A stretch of DNA of 64,000 nucleotides. Origin: Cellulomonas hominis. GTDB taxonomy: Bacteria > Actinomycetota > Actinomycetes > Actinomycetales > Cellulomonadaceae. Made by a program: the position numbers and the translations under genes. The notes below the pieces were generated by a model. The model was not told where the DNA came from and did not search any database. It saw only the letters and a list, made by a program, of their open reading frames with translations. The stretch is taken from the NCBI RefSeq assembly GCF_005239125.1, contig NZ_SZYE01000001.1, forward strand, positions 1 to 64,000. Direction: 5' to 3'. Shown here in pieces: positions 18,289 through 30,310 of the stretch; the first letter of the stretch is position 1; each line of letters starts with the position of its first letter.

Positions 18289-19551
18289 ATGTACGTCTCG
18301 CACCTGTCCCTGACGGACTTCCGGTCGTACCACCAGGTCGACCTCACCTTCGAGCCGGGCATCAGCGCGCTCGTCGGGCCGAACGGGCAGGGCAAGACCA
18401 ACCTCGTCGAGGCGATCGGCTACGTCTCGACGTTCAGCAGCCACCGCGTGCCGACCGACGCCCCGCTCGTGCGAGCCGGGGCGTCGGCGGCCGTGGTGCG
18501 CTCGCGCATCGTGCGCGCGCAGGACGACGGCTCGGAGCGCGCGCTCGTCATCGAGGCGCAGCTCGGCTCCGGCCGGTCGAACCGCGTGAAGCTCAACGGC
18601 GCCCCGTCCCGGGCCCGCGACGTCGTCGGCGCCCTGCGCTCGGTGCTGTTCGCCCCCGAGGACCTGGCGCTCGTCAAGGGCGACCCGGACGGCCGCCGGC
18701 GGTTCGTCGACGAGCTCGCGGTACAGGTGACGCCGCGGCTCGCGGGGGTGTTCTCCGAGTACGACCGCGTCGTCAAGCAGCGCACCGCCCTGCTCAAGTC
18801 CGCCGCGGGGTTCCGCGGGTCGCGGTCGAACCTGGACCTGAGCACGCTCGACGTGTGGGACGCCAAGCTCGCCGAGCTCGGCGCCCACGTCATCGTCGCC
18901 CGGCAGGCCGTCGTCGCGGCGCTCGACCCGTACGTCGGCGACGCCTACGAGCGGGTCAGCGACGGCCAGGGCGCGGCGCGGATCGGCTACCGGTCCTCGC
19001 TCGCCGCGGCGCTCGCCGGCGCGGACGCCGAGCGCGACACGCTGCCCCCCGTCGCGGGGCCGGCCCAGCCCGGCGCCGACTCCGCCACCCCCGCCAGGGC
19101 TGTCGAGGCCCAGATGCTCGAGGCGCTGGCCCGGGTGCGGCCCAAGGAGCTCGAGCGCGGGGTCTGCCTGGTCGGGCCGCACCGCGACGACCTGGTGCTG
19201 ACCCTCGGCGAGCTGCCGGCGAAGGGCTACGCGAGCCACGGGGAGTCCTGGTCCGTCGCGCTCGCGCTGCGGCTCGCGTCCTACGAGCTGCTCACCCACG
19301 GCCCGCAGTCCGGCACCACCGAGGACGCGGCGCAGCTCTGGGTCGCCGACTCCGGGCCCGACGGCGAGCCGGTGCTCATGCTCGACGACGTGTTCGCCGA
19401 GCTCGACGCGAGGCGCCGCGAGCGGCTGGCCGAGATGGTGGCCGGGGCCCGGCAGGTGTTCGTCACGGCGGCGGTCCCGGGCGACGTGCCCGGGCGGCTG
19501 GCCGGGTCGCGCTACGACGTGCTGGCGTCGGAGGTCGCCCGTGTCGCCTGA
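18289..19551 (+). CDS. recF: DNA replication and repair protein RecF
   Basis: RecF is an SMC-like ATPase that helps load RecA at gaps. The 420-aa protein starts [18 protein letters not shown], has Walker [18 protein letters not shown], the signature/Walker B region [20 protein letters not shown], and a mid-protein [13 protein letters not shown] typical of RecF. It overlaps the following DUF721 gene by 11 bp, suggesting coupled translation. Confidence 0.96.
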   Translation: MYVSHLSLTDFRSYHQVDLTFEPGISALVGPNGQGKTNLVEAIGYVSTFSSHRVPTDAPLVRAGASAAVVRSRIVRAQDDGSERALVIEAQLGSGRSNRVKLNGAPSRARDVVGALRSVLFAPEDLALVKGDPDGRRRFVDELAVQVTPRLAGVFSEYDRVVKQRTALLKSAAGFRGSRSNLDLSTLDVWDAKLAELGAHVIVARQAVVAALDPYVGDAYERVSDGQGAARIGYRSSLAAALAGADAERDTLPPVAGPAQPGADSATPARAVEAQMLEALARVRPKELERGVCLVGPHRDDLVLTLGELPAKGYASHGESWSVALALRLASYELLTHGPQSGTTEDAAQLWVADSGPDGEPVLMLDDVFAELDARRRERLAEMVAGARQVFVTAAVPGDVPGRLAGSRYDVLASEVARVA

Positions 19552-20131
19552 CGACGCGCCGACCACGCGCGAGGACGGCGACGCCGACGCCACCGCGCTC
19601 GACCCCGCGGTCCCCGTCTGCGAGCAGCTGGAGATCACCCCGCCCGCGCAGATGGCCCGGCTCTCCCTGGCCCGGTTCCGCTCCGTCGCCCGGTCGAAGG
19701 GCTACCGGCCCGGTCAGGCGCCGCGCGGCCGGTCGCCGCTGTCCCCCGCCGAGCGCGGCGGCCCGGGCGTGCACCCCCGCGACCCGCTCACCGTGTCCGC
19801 GACGATGGCGTCGCTGTTCCGGGACCGCGGCTGGGCGCAGGAGGTGTCGGTCGGCGGCGTCGTCGGCCGGTGGCGCGAGGTCGTCGGCGACCAGATCGCC
19901 GACCACTGCACGCCGGAGACGTTCGCCGAGGGGGTGCTGGTGGTGCGGACCGACTCCTCCGCGTGGGCGCAGCAGCTCAAGATGCTCGCCCCGCAGCTGG
20001 TCCGGCGGATGGCCGAGGACGTCGGCGAGGGCGTCGTGAAGGACGTGCGCGTCCTCGGCCCGCAGGGTCCCGGCTTCGGCAAGGGCAAGCGGTCCGTCCG
20101 GGGTCGCGGACCCCGGGACACCTGGGGCTGA
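19541..20131 (+). CDS. DUF721 family protein (DciA-like)
   Basis: This 196-aa protein has the DUF721 core: [40 protein letters not shown] and [19 protein letters not shown]. DciA proteins of this fold help load the replicative helicase in bacteria lacking DnaC (known); the recF-DUF721-gyrB order is conserved in actinobacteria. The N-terminal third is acidic then basic and looks disordered. Helicase loading here is inferred from family and position. Confidence 0.9.
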   Translation: MSPDDAPTTREDGDADATALDPAVPVCEQLEITPPAQMARLSLARFRSVARSKGYRPGQAPRGRSPLSPAERGGPGVHPRDPLTVSATMASLFRDRGWAQEVSVGGVVGRWREVVGDQIADHCTPETFAEGVLVVRTDSSAWAQQLKMLAPQLVRRMAEDVGEGVVKDVRVLGPQGPGFGKGKRSVRGRGPRDTWG

Positions 20132-20320
20132 GCGCGCGTCCACAGGCAGGGCGGTTCGCAGGGGTTTCCGGCGCGGGGCCGGGTACACTGGGAATCGACA
20201 TCTCTGGCGCGTCTGCGCCGGTCCAGGACGCACGATCTCCGTCGTCGTGGAGTGATCCGCCCTCCCGCCCGGGGGACGGGCGCCTCCGCCGCGTGTGAGA
20301 ACTGAGGAGCACCACCGCCC

Positions 20321-22375
20321 GTGGCTGACCAGAGTCCCTCCACCGGACCTTCCTCCGCCGCACCCGGGGGGACGGTGAACGGGACTCCCGCCTACGACGC
20401 GTCCGCGATCACCGTGCTCGAGGGCCTCGAGGCCGTCCGCAAGCGTCCCGGCATGTACATCGGCTCGACCGGCGAGCGCGGCCTGCACCACCTCGTCTAC
20501 GAGGTCGTCGACAACTCCGTCGACGAGGCCCTCGCCGGCTACTGCGACCACATCGAGGTGACGCTGCTGGCCGACGGCGGCGTGCGCGTCGTCGACAACG
20601 GCCGCGGCATCCCCGTCGCGATCCACCCGACCGAGGGCAGGCCGACGGTCGAGGTCGTCATGACGATCCTGCACGCCGGCGGCAAGTTCGGCGGCGGCGG
20701 CTACGCGGTGTCCGGCGGCCTGCACGGCGTCGGCATCTCCGTGGTCAACGCGCTGTCGACCAAGGTGCAGACCGTCGTCAAGCGCGACGGGTACACCTGG
20801 GAGCAGGACTTCGCCGACGGCGGCAAGCCGAACGGCGAGCTCCGCCGGGGCGAGGCCACCGAGGAGACCGGCACCTCGCAGACCTTCTGGGCGGACCCCA
20901 GCATCTTCGAGACCGTCGAGTTCGACTTCGAGACGCTGCGCTCCCGGTTCCAGCAGATGGCGTTCCTCAACAAGGGCCTGCAGATCTCGCTGACCGACGA
21001 GCGCCCGCAGCACGGCGACACCGAGGACGAGGTGGCCGGCGACGACACCCCGGCCGCGGACGTGCCCGCCGCCCGCACCGTCACCTACCGGTACGACGGC
21101 GGCCTCGTCGACTACGTGAAGCACCTCAACTCGGCGAAGAAGGTCGACCTGGTGCACCCCGAGGTCATCGACTTCGAGGCGGAGGACGTCGAGCGCAAGA
21201 TCTCGGTCGAGGTCGCGATGCAGTGGACCAGCGCCTACTCCGAGTCGGTGCACACCTACGCGAACACGATCTCCACCACCGAGGGCGGCACGCACGAGGA
21301 GGGCTTCCGCGCGGCGATGACCTCGCTGGTCAACCGCTACGCGCGCGACAAGGGCATCCTCAAGGAGAAGGACGACAACCTCACCGGCGACGACATCCGC
21401 GAGGGCCTGACCGCCGTCGTGTCGATCAAGCTCGGCGAGCCGCAGTTCGAGGGCCAGACCAAGACCAAGCTCGGCAACACGGAGGCCAAGACCTTCGTGC
21501 AGCGCGTGGTCAACGAGCAGTTCGGCGACTGGCTCGACTCGCACCCGAACGAGGCCAGGGACGTCATCCGCAAGGCCATCCAGGCGTCCCAGGCGCGGCT
21601 CGCGGCCCGCAAGGCGCGCGAGGCCACCCGCCGCAAGGGCCTCCTCGAGTCCAACTCGATGCCCGGCAAGCTCAAGGACTGCCAGTCCAACAACCCCGCC
21701 GAGTGCGAGATCTTCATCGTCGAGGGCGACTCCGCCGGCGGCTCCGCCGTCCGCGGGCGCAACCCGCAGACGCAGGCGATCCTCCCGCTGCGCGGCAAGA
21801 TCCTCAACGTCGAGCGGGCGCGCCTCGACCGCGCCCTCGGCAACGCCGAGGTCCAGGCGCTGATCACGGCGTTCGGCACCGGCATCGGCGAGGACTTCGA
21901 CCTCTCCAAGCTGCGGTACCACAAGATCGTGCTCATGGCCGACGCCGACGTCGACGGCCAGCACATCCGGACGCTGCTGCTGACCCTGCTCTACCGCTAC
22001 ATGCCGGAGCTCATCCTCAAGGGCCACGTCTACATGGCGCAGCCGCCGCTGTTCCGCATCAAGTGGTCGAACGCGCCGCACGACTACGTGTACTCGGACC
22101 GCGAGCGGGACGCCGTGCTGGTCGACGGCCAGGCCAACGGCAAGCGGATCCCGAAGGAGAACGGGATCCAGCGGTACAAGGGCCTCGGCGAGATGGACTA
22201 CTCGGAGCTGTGGGAGACCACCATGGCCCCCGAGCACCGGACGCTGCTGCAGGTCACCCTGGACGAGGCAGCCGCGGCGGACGAGATCTTCTCGGTGCTC
22301 ATGGGCGAGGACGTCGAGTCCCGGCGCTCGTTCATCCAGCGCAACGCGCGCGACGTGCGGTTCCTGGACATCTGA
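20321..22375 (+). CDS. gyrB: DNA gyrase subunit B
   Basis: This is the ATPase subunit of gyrase, which introduces negative supercoils. The 684-aa protein has the GHKL ATP site ([36 protein letters not shown]), the transducer, and the TOPRIM motif [20 protein letters not shown] with the metal-binding [14 protein letters not shown]. An acidic insertion (about residues 228-245, [14 protein letters not shown]) interrupts the transducer. GTG 20321 is used. 190 bp separate it from the DUF721 gene, probably with its own promoter. Confidence 0.97.
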   Translation: MADQSPSTGPSSAAPGGTVNGTPAYDASAITVLEGLEAVRKRPGMYIGSTGERGLHHLVYEVVDNSVDEALAGYCDHIEVTLLADGGVRVVDNGRGIPVAIHPTEGRPTVEVVMTILHAGGKFGGGGYAVSGGLHGVGISVVNALSTKVQTVVKRDGYTWEQDFADGGKPNGELRRGEATEETGTSQTFWADPSIFETVEFDFETLRSRFQQMAFLNKGLQISLTDERPQHGDTEDEVAGDDTPAADVPAARTVTYRYDGGLVDYVKHLNSAKKVDLVHPEVIDFEAEDVERKISVEVAMQWTSAYSESVHTYANTISTTEGGTHEEGFRAAMTSLVNRYARDKGILKEKDDNLTGDDIREGLTAVVSIKLGEPQFEGQTKTKLGNTEAKTFVQRVVNEQFGDWLDSHPNEARDVIRKAIQASQARLAARKAREATRRKGLLESNSMPGKLKDCQSNNPAECEIFIVEGDSAGGSAVRGRNPQTQAILPLRGKILNVERARLDRALGNAEVQALITAFGTGIGEDFDLSKLRYHKIVLMADADVDGQHIRTLLLTLLYRYMPELILKGHVYMAQPPLFRIKWSNAPHDYVYSDRERDAVLVDGQANGKRIPKENGIQRYKGLGEMDYSELWETTMAPEHRTLLQVTLDEAAAADEIFSVLMGEDVESRRSFIQRNARDVRFLDI

Positions 22376-22425
22376 CCCCGCTCTCCCGACGTCTCGTCGC
22401 GCCACCACCCGAAGGACACTGACCT

Positions 22426-25037
<2,612 letters not shown>

Positions 25038-25041
<4 letters not shown>

Positions 25042-25775
25042 GCGACACGCCTCCGTCGATCCCGCCCCGCAAGGGCGACGCCGGCGACAAGCCCACGGGC
25101 CGCACCGCCACCGAGCAGGCCGAGCGCGCGTCCGCGCCCGCCGCCAAGGCGCCCGCCGCCAAGGCACCGGCCGCGAAGGGCCCGGCGACCAAGGCCACCC
25201 CCGCCTCCTCGGGCGGGTCCGGGCGCACATCCGCCTCCGCGGCCCCGACGACCACCCAGGAGCCGGTCCGGCCGGCCACGGGCGGGTCGGCCAAGCCGGC
25301 CGCGGCGGGTGCCGCTGCGGCGGGCGCTGCCGCGTCGGGCACCTCGGGCGCGAGCACGGGGACGTCGACCGCCACCGCCGCGCGGCCCTCCGGGACGTCC
25401 GCGCTCACCGGTTCCGGCCCGCGCCGGGTGCGGCTCGCGATCTCGCGCGTCGACCCGTGGTCGGTCATGAAGCTGTCGTTCCTGATGTCGGTCGCGATCG
25501 GCATCATGATCGTCGTCGCGACGGCCGTCGTGTGGATCACGCTCGACTCGCTGCACGTGTTCGCCACGATCAACGACCTGGTGACCGAGATCCTCGCGGA
25601 CTCGACCATCGACCTCATGCAGTACGTCGAGTTCGACCGGGTGCTGTCGATCGCCACGCTGGTCGCGGTCGTGGACATCTTCCTCATCACGGCGCTCGCG
25701 ACGATCGGGGCGTTCCTGTACAACATCACGGCCGCTCTGGTCGGCGGCGTGCACGTGACGATGACGGACGAGTGA
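25038..25775 (+). CDS. DUF3566 transmembrane protein
   Basis: This 245-aa protein has about 130 disordered Ala/Pro/Gly/Thr-rich residues including the repeat [17 protein letters not shown], then [20 protein letters not shown] and two membrane helices ([19 protein letters not shown] and [19 protein letters not shown]). The latter part matches DUF3566, whose gene directly follows gyrA in actinobacteria. It overlaps gyrA by 4 bp. The role is unknown; in mycobacteria the gyrA-downstream membrane proteins are linked to cell shape (weak inference). Confidence 0.88.
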
Positions 25776-25845
25776 CCCCTGGTTTGGGCGGGACGCCCCG
25801 GCTGGGGTAGTCTCGACCGGCACGCCAGCGCGCCTGGTGTGCGGA

Positions 25846-25919
25846 GGGCCTATAGCTCAGACGGTTAGAGCGCTTCCCTGATAAGGAAGAGGTCAGAGGT
25901 TCAAGTCCTCTTAGGCCCA
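25846..25919 (+). tRNA. tRNA-Ile (GAT)
   Basis: A 74-nt cloverleaf: acceptor GGGCCTA pairs with TAGGCCC, anticodon arm CTTCC-CTGATAA-GGAAG gives GAT, and the T arm contains TTCAAGTCC. No CCA is encoded. This tRNA downstream of gyrA is a conserved actinobacterial landmark. Confidence 0.97.
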
Positions 25920-25945
25920 CTCCCGAAGACCCGCTGGAGGACTCC

Positions 25946-26065
25946 GTGAAGAAGCTGCTGCTCCTCGTGGCGGTCGCCGCCGCGGGTTACGTCCTCTGGA
26001 CGCGGTACGCCGCCGAGCGCGACGACCGCGACCTGTGGGCCGAGGTCACCGACTCCGTCGAGTAG
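25946..26065 (+). CDS. DLW-39 family micropeptide
   Basis: A 39-aa protein: MKKLLLLVAVAAAGYVLWTR then YAAERDDRDLWAEVTDSVE. It has one N-terminal membrane helix and a short acidic tail with the Asp-Leu-Trp motif that gives the family its name; family members are exactly about 39 residues and lie next to this tRNA pair in actinobacteria (family recollection). The GTG start has TGGAGG at 25935-25940. No function is known. Confidence 0.9.
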   Translation: MKKLLLLVAVAAAGYVLWTRYAAERDDRDLWAEVTDSVE

Positions 26066-26136
26066 GACCCGCCCGCACCTCCGCCGCCGGCAGCGCGACG
26101 GAACCTGGTCGCCGCCCCCGGGGCGGACGGCCGCGC

Positions 26137-26212
26137 GGGGCCATGGCGCAATTGGTAGCGCACCTGCTTTGCAAGCAGGGGGTTAGGGGTTCGAGTCCCC
26201 TTGGCTCCACCA
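26137..26212 (+). tRNA. tRNA-Ala (TGC)
   Basis: A 76-nt cloverleaf with encoded CCA: acceptor GGGGCCA with TGGCTCC (one G-U pair), anticodon arm CCTGC-TTTGCAA-GCAGG gives TGC, T arm with TTCGAGTCC. Confidence 0.97.
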
Positions 26213-26238
26213 CACGGCCGCTGAGCGCGGCCTGATCT

Positions 26239-26311
26239 CGCCGAGATCGGCGGTCCCGCCCGAGATCGGCACTCACAGCCGCCGATCTCGGCGCGAAGCA
26301 CCGATCTCGGG
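26239..26311. repeat. GAGATCGG nested-palindrome element, copy B
   Basis: CGCCGAGATCGGCGG at the left, a second GAGATCGG at 26262, and CCGATCTC words at 26282 and 26301. It overlaps the last 13 codons of the AraC-family gene, so that protein's C-terminus (EPEIGASRRDRRL) is encoded by the repeat. Confidence 0.85.
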
Positions 26312-27145
26312 CTCGTAGGCGTCCAGCACCGACGTGGACGCCCCCGCGGCCCGGTACCGCCCCGGCGTCATGCCGACGAGCGGGGTGAACTGCTCGATGA
26401 ACTGGCTCGTCGTCGCCCAGCCGCAGGCGGCCGCGGTGTCGGTGACGCGCGCACCGCCGGCGAGCAGCACGAGCGCCCGATGCACGCGGAGCTGCAGGCG
26501 CCACTGCCGGTACCCCATCCCGGTCTCCGCGCGGAACAGCCGGCTGAGGGTCCGTGCACCGACCCCGACGGCCGCGGCGGCGTCCTCGAGGGACATGGGC
26601 GCGGAGAGGTCGGCGTCGACGAGCCGGGCGACGGCCCGCAGGCGCCGGTCACGGGGCTCCGGCAGGTGGAGGGGCTGCTCCGGGACGGCCGTCGCCTCGT
26701 CGACCACCACGCGCAGGAGGTGCGCTCGCGCGGCGGCCGACCGCGGGCGCCCGGCGGTGGCGGCGAGGACCGCCTCCCGGGCGAGCGGCGAGGCGACGAG
26801 GACCGCCGGCCGTTCGGGCAGCTCCGCCGCGAGGGCGTCCGCCAGGTACACGATGCGCATGTCGGTGCGCCCGTGCGCGCGGTGCCGGTGGACGAAGCCC
26901 GCGGGGACCCACGTGAGCCGGTTCGCCGGCGCGATCCACGTCCCGTGCTCCGTGATCAGGGAGAGCACCCCGGAGGCGGCGTGGACGAGGTGCCCCTGGC
27001 GGTGCGCGTGGTCCGGCGTGACCGCCGCGTGCTCGACGAGGAACGCCCCCGCCGTCGCGCTCCCGGCGTGGCCGCCGTCCTGCCCCCGCGCCTCGGACTC
27101 CAGGAGGGCCGTCCAGCCGGGCGCATGGCGAGAAACAGACATCAC
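26273..27145 (-). CDS. AraC-family transcriptional regulator
   Basis: The 290-aa protein has an N-terminal cupin-like sensor (HAHRQGHLVHAASGVLSLIT and TWVPAGFVHRHRAHG) and a C-terminal AraC DNA-binding domain with two helix-turn-helices (MSLEDAAAAVGVGARTLSRLF and VTDTAAACGWATTSQFIEQF, then GMTPGRYRAA). In this AraC subgroup a target gene is often adjacent and divergent; here the divergent gene is a 20-aa ORF coupled to a universal stress protein gene. The extreme C-terminus is supplied by repeat copy B, so the original end may have been replaced. Confidence 0.9.
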   Translation of the reverse strand: MMSVSRHAPGWTALLESEARGQDGGHAGSATAGAFLVEHAAVTPDHAHRQGHLVHAASGVLSLITEHGTWIAPANRLTWVPAGFVHRHRAHGRTDMRIVYLADALAAELPERPAVLVASPLAREAVLAATAGRPRSAAARAHLLRVVVDEATAVPEQPLHLPEPRDRRLRAVARLVDADLSAPMSLEDAAAAVGVGARTLSRLFRAETGMGYRQWRLQLRVHRALVLLAGGARVTDTAAACGWATTSQFIEQFTPLVGMTPGRYRAAGASTSVLDAYEPEIGASRRDRRL

Positions 27146-27196
27146 CGGGCACTCTACGTGTTCCGCGCCGCGCAGCGGGCGCTGTCTACTCGGGGC

Positions 27197-27259
27197 ATGA
27201 CCACGACCTGCACCCCCACCTCGGCCGCCCAGCTGCTCCGGGACGAGGTGGCGGCATGA
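27197..27259 (+). CDS. 20-aa ORF coupled to the universal stress gene
   Basis: ATG 27197 opens a 20-codon frame reading MTTTCTPTSAAQLLRDEVAA. Its stop overlaps the start of the next gene as ATGA. There is a purine-rich CGGGGC upstream but no clear ribosome site. It could be a leader peptide, the remains of a gene formerly controlled by the divergent AraC regulator, or chance. Low confidence as a real product. Confidence 0.35.
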   Translation: MTTTCTPTSAAQLLRDEVAA

Positions 27260-27696
27260 GCCTGCGGAGCATCGTCGTCGGCGTCGACGGGGGCGAGAAG
27301 TCGTCCCGCGCGCTGGCCTTCAGCCTGGGCCTCGCCGGACGGGAGGCCGCCACGCTCAGCGTCTGCTACGTCCGTCCACCGGTGCCCTGGACGTCGTTCG
27401 CGCTGACGTCGATGTCGATGTTCTGCTGGGACGTCGGCGCGCTGGTGCACGCCTCGCACGACCACGTGGCGGCGGAGGTCGCCGCGGAGGCGTCCGACGC
27501 CTTCGCCCGCACCGGCGTCCGCGGCCAGCTCGTCCTGCGGAGCGGGGACGTGGTGGGGGAGCTCGCCGAGCTCGCCCGGGTCCGGGAGGCCGACCTGGTC
27601 GTGGTGGGTCGGTCCCGGCGCCTCGGGGGAGGCCGGTTCTCCGCCGCCCGCCGCCTCACGGACGGGTACCGGCGAGCGCTGCTCATCGCCTCGTAG
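27256..27696 (+). CDS. Universal stress protein family (UspA-like)
   Basis: A 146-aa single-domain UspA-like protein: SLRSIVVGVDGGEKSSRALAF at the start and, late in the domain, LVVVGRSRRLGGGRFSAA where ATP-binding members have G-2x-G-9x-G-S/T. The final motif is imperfect (GRSRRLGGG), so nucleotide binding is uncertain. The middle is unusual in containing MSMFCWDVG. The ATG overlaps the stop of the 20-aa ORF. A bidirectional hairpin follows at 27781. Confidence 0.82.
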   Translation: MSLRSIVVGVDGGEKSSRALAFSLGLAGREAATLSVCYVRPPVPWTSFALTSMSMFCWDVGALVHASHDHVAAEVAAEASDAFARTGVRGQLVLRSGDVVGELAELARVREADLVVVGRSRRLGGGRFSAARRLTDGYRRALLIAS

Positions 27697-27780
27697 CGGG
27701 TCCGCGCCCGCGCGCGGTCCTCCCGCGGCGGACCGGGACCGAGGACCCCCGGCGACGGCACGGCACAGGCCCCGCGACGG

Positions 27781-27819
27781 ACGACGGCCCGGCCCCCTCT
27801 CGGGGAGCCGGGCCGTCGT
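27781..27819. terminator. Bidirectional terminator
   Basis: A 13-bp perfect stem (ACGACGGCCCGGC with GCCGGGCCGTCGT, 13-nt loop) between two convergent genes. Confidence 0.75.
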
Positions 27820-27832
27820 CGTCGAGCGGGGG

Positions 27833-28759
27833 TCAGACGGTCGGGGTGCCGCCCTCGGTGCCCTCGGTCGCGCCGCCCTCGGCCGGCGTGTCCGGCTTCT
27901 TGGGGGCCGCGCGGCGCGGGGTCGCCTTCTTGGCGGCCTCGGTGACCTTCTCGGTCGCCTCGGCGACGCGCTCCTCGGCGGCCTCGCGGACCTCCGCGAC
28001 GCGCTCCGCGGCCTTGTGGGTGGCCTCGCGGCCCCGGGCCACGGCCTCGCCGGCGGCCTGGCCGACCGCGTCCGCGGCGTCGCCCGCGCGGGAGCGGAGC
28101 TGGTCGCCGGCGGGCGCCTCGGGCTCCCACGGCTCGGCCCACGGGTCCGTGGTGGTCCGGGAGCGGGTCCAGGCGAACACCGCGGCGCCCGCGCCGAGGA
28201 GCGTCGCGACCAGGAAGAAGCGCTTGGCGCCCTTGTGCTGCTTCTTGTCCGCCTTCTTGGCGGCGGCAGCGGCGGCGGCCGCAGCGGCGGCGGCGCGCGC
28301 CTTCTTCTTGCCCGCCTCCTTGTCCGCGACGTGCTCGACGGCCGAGCCGGCACGCTCGGCGGCCTCGTTGACCGCCTGCACGAGCTTGGGCAGCAGGTCG
28401 TCGACGAGCTTGTCGTGCGCGGTGTCGATCACCGGGCTGGCCTTCTCGGCCGCCTTCTCGACCCGCGGCGCCGCCGCCTTGACGCTCTCCTTGTACAGGT
28501 GGTCGATGCGCGGGATGAGCCACTCGACCGCCGCCTCGACGCGCGGCTGGGTCCACTCGACCGCCTGCTCGGCGGCGCCCTTGGCCAGGACGGCCGCCTC
28601 GCCGGCCTGCACCTTCGCGGTCGCGGCGAGCTTGCCGGCGCCGTCGGCGGCCTTGCTGCCCGCCTCCGCGAGGGCCGCGGCTGCCTGGCCCTTGAGGCGC
28701 TCGGACGTCAGGTGGTCGGTGACGGCTTCGATCTTGCTCCGTCGGGTCAGGAACGCCAT
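27833..28759 (-). CDS. Ala/Lys/Glu-rich helical membrane-anchored protein of unknown function
   Basis: I do not recognise a characterised family. The 308-aa protein starts MAFLTRRSKIEAVTDHLTSE and is nearly all Ala/Lys/Glu-rich amphipathic helix (AAEKASPVIDTAHDKLVDDL, then a run of twelve Ala). One membrane helix follows a basic stretch (about residues 170-190, FFLVATLLGAGAAVFAW), and then come repeated 11-residue-like units (AERVAEVREAAEERVAEATE) resembling apolipoprotein/LEA-type helices. The tail is basic then Gly/Thr/Glu-rich. ATG 28759 has AGGAGAG upstream. An envelope or stress role is speculation. Confidence 0.7.
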   Translation of the reverse strand: MAFLTRRSKIEAVTDHLTSERLKGQAAAALAEAGSKAADGAGKLAATAKVQAGEAAVLAKGAAEQAVEWTQPRVEAAVEWLIPRIDHLYKESVKAAAPRVEKAAEKASPVIDTAHDKLVDDLLPKLVQAVNEAAERAGSAVEHVADKEAGKKKARAAAAAAAAAAAAKKADKKQHKGAKRFFLVATLLGAGAAVFAWTRSRTTTDPWAEPWEPEAPAGDQLRSRAGDAADAVGQAAGEAVARGREATHKAAERVAEVREAAEERVAEATEKVTEAAKKATPRRAAPKKPDTPAEGGATEGTEGGTPTV

Positions 28760-28908
28760 GTCCACACTCTCCTGCTCGGGCTGGTCAGGTGACCTCCCAC
28801 TCTGCCACCGTCCGGCCTTCCGCGCAGGTGGCAGACGTGTGTTCGTCCCGCGTGAACACGCCATCCTCACCGGGTCACCGCCTCGTGGACCGTGACAGGA
28901 TGACGGGC

Positions 28909-29451
28909 ATGCGAGCGACCCTGCACACCAACCGTGGCGACATCCGCCTGGAGCTGTTCGAGAACCACGCCCCGAAGACCGTGGAGAACTTCCGCGGCCT
29001 CGCGACGGGTGAGAAGGAGTGGACCGACCCGGCGACGGGCGAGACCCGCACCGGCGCCCCGCTCTACGACGGCGTCATCTTCCACCGCGTCATCGACGGC
29101 TTCATGATCCAGGGCGGCGACCCGCTCGGTCGTGGCACCGGCGGCCCCGGCTACACCTTCGACGACGAGATCCACCCCGAGCTGCGCTTCTCCGAGCCGT
29201 ACCTGCTCGCGATGGCGAACGCCGGCCTGCGCCGCGACCCCATCACCGGCCAGGTGGGCGGCACGAACGGCTCGCAGTTCTTCATCACCGTGACCGAGAC
29301 GCCGCACCTCAACGGCAAGCACACGATCTTCGGCAAGGTCCTGGACGACGAGAGCCGCGCGGTCGTGGACGCGATCGCCACCACGCGCACCCGCCCGGGC
29401 GACCGCCCGGTCGAGGACGTGGTGATCGAGTCGGTCTCGTTCGAGTCCTGA
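28909..29451 (+). CDS. ppiA: Cyclophilin-type peptidyl-prolyl cis-trans isomerase
   Basis: This cytoplasmic PPIase speeds proline isomerisation. The 180-aa protein has the core FHRVIDGFMIQGGDPLGRGTGGPG, LAMANAGLRRDPITGQVGGTNGSQFFIT and HTIFGKV, matching the bacterial cyclophilin active site (Arg, Phe, Gln, Phe, His). ATG 28909 has AGGA 8 bp upstream; an ATG three codons earlier is possible. The rhomboid gene starts 8 bp after the stop, so the two are probably cotranscribed. Confidence 0.95.
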   Translation: MRATLHTNRGDIRLELFENHAPKTVENFRGLATGEKEWTDPATGETRTGAPLYDGVIFHRVIDGFMIQGGDPLGRGTGGPGYTFDDEIHPELRFSEPYLLAMANAGLRRDPITGQVGGTNGSQFFITVTETPHLNGKHTIFGKVLDDESRAVVDAIATTRTRPGDRPVEDVVIESVSFES

Positions 29452-29458
29452 CGCCTCG

Positions 29459-30310
29459 ATGACCCAACCGCAGCCGGGCCCCGCGCCCACCCCGCCCCCC
29501 GTCTGCCCGCGGCACCCCGACCGCATCGCGTACGTGCGGTGCCAGCGGTGCGGCCGGCCGGCGTGCCCGGAGTGCCAGCGCCCGGCTGCGGTGGGCATCC
29601 AGTGCGTCGACTGCGTGCGCGAGGGGCAGCGCGCGCAGCGCCCCGCCCGCACCGCGTTCGGCGGCCGCGTCGCCGGCGGCCGTCCCGTCGTCACGCTCAC
29701 CCTGATCGGGCTGTGCGTGGCGAGCTACGTGCTCCAGCAGGTCAGCGACCGCTGGACGATCGACCTCGCGTTCGTGCCGTTCCTCGGCGAGACGGAGCCG
29801 TGGCGGTTCCTCACCTCGGCGTTCCTGCACTCGCCCAGCAGCCTGTTCCACATCCTGTTCAACATGGTGGCGCTCTGGTCGGTCGGGCCGTTCCTCGAGG
29901 CCTCGTTCGGGCGCTGGCGGTTCCTGGCGCTGTACCTGCTCAGCGCCATCGGCGGGTCCGTGATGTTCCTGCTGCTGGCGACCCCGTACTCGGCGTCCTG
30001 GTTCACCGTGCTGGTGGGCGCCTCCGGCGCGGTGTTCGGCCTGTTCGGGGCCGTGCTGGTCGTGCTGCGCCGGGTCGGCCGGTCCGCCGGCGGCATCGTC
30101 GGCGTGCTCCTGATCAACGCGGTGCTGGGCTTCGTGCTCCCCGGCGTCGCCTGGCAGGCGCACCTGGGCGGCCTGGTGGTGGGCGCCGCGCTCGGCGCGG
30201 CCTTCGCCTACGCCCCGCGGGAGCGGCGCACGGTGGTCGCCGTCGGGTCGTGCGTGGCGGTCGCCGTGCTGCTCGTGGGGGCCGCCCTGGTGACCTACGC
30301 GGGGGTCTGA
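29459..30310 (+). CDS. Rhomboid-family intramembrane serine protease with N-terminal zinc finger
   Basis: The 283-aa membrane protein begins with a cytoplasmic Cys/His zinc-finger-like segment (CPRHPDRIAYVRCQRCGRPA, then CPECQRPAAVGIQCVDC), followed by six or seven membrane helices. The rhomboid catalytic dyad is visible: the Ser in LVGASGAVFGLFGA and the His in WQAHLGGLVVGAALGA; HILFNMVALWSVG carries the conserved loop His/Asn. The finger is a common addition in actinobacterial rhomboids and may bind partners. Confidence 0.93.
   Translation: MTQPQPGPAPTPPPVCPRHPDRIAYVRCQRCGRPACPECQRPAAVGIQCVDCVREGQRAQRPARTAFGGRVAGGRPVVTLTLIGLCVASYVLQQVSDRWTIDLAFVPFLGETEPWRFLTSAFLHSPSSLFHILFNMVALWSVGPFLEASFGRWRFLALYLLSAIGGSVMFLLLATPYSASWFTVLVGASGAVFGLFGAVLVVLRRVGRSAGGIVGVLLINAVLGFVLPGVAWQAHLGGLVVGAALGAAFAYAPRERRTVVAVGSCVAVAVLLVGAALVTYAGV

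Noticed and set aside
19463-22408. A 981-codon frame antisense to gyrB
   Set aside because: A shadow of gyrB and the DUF721 gene; Val/Leu/Gly/Asp-rich without a domain.
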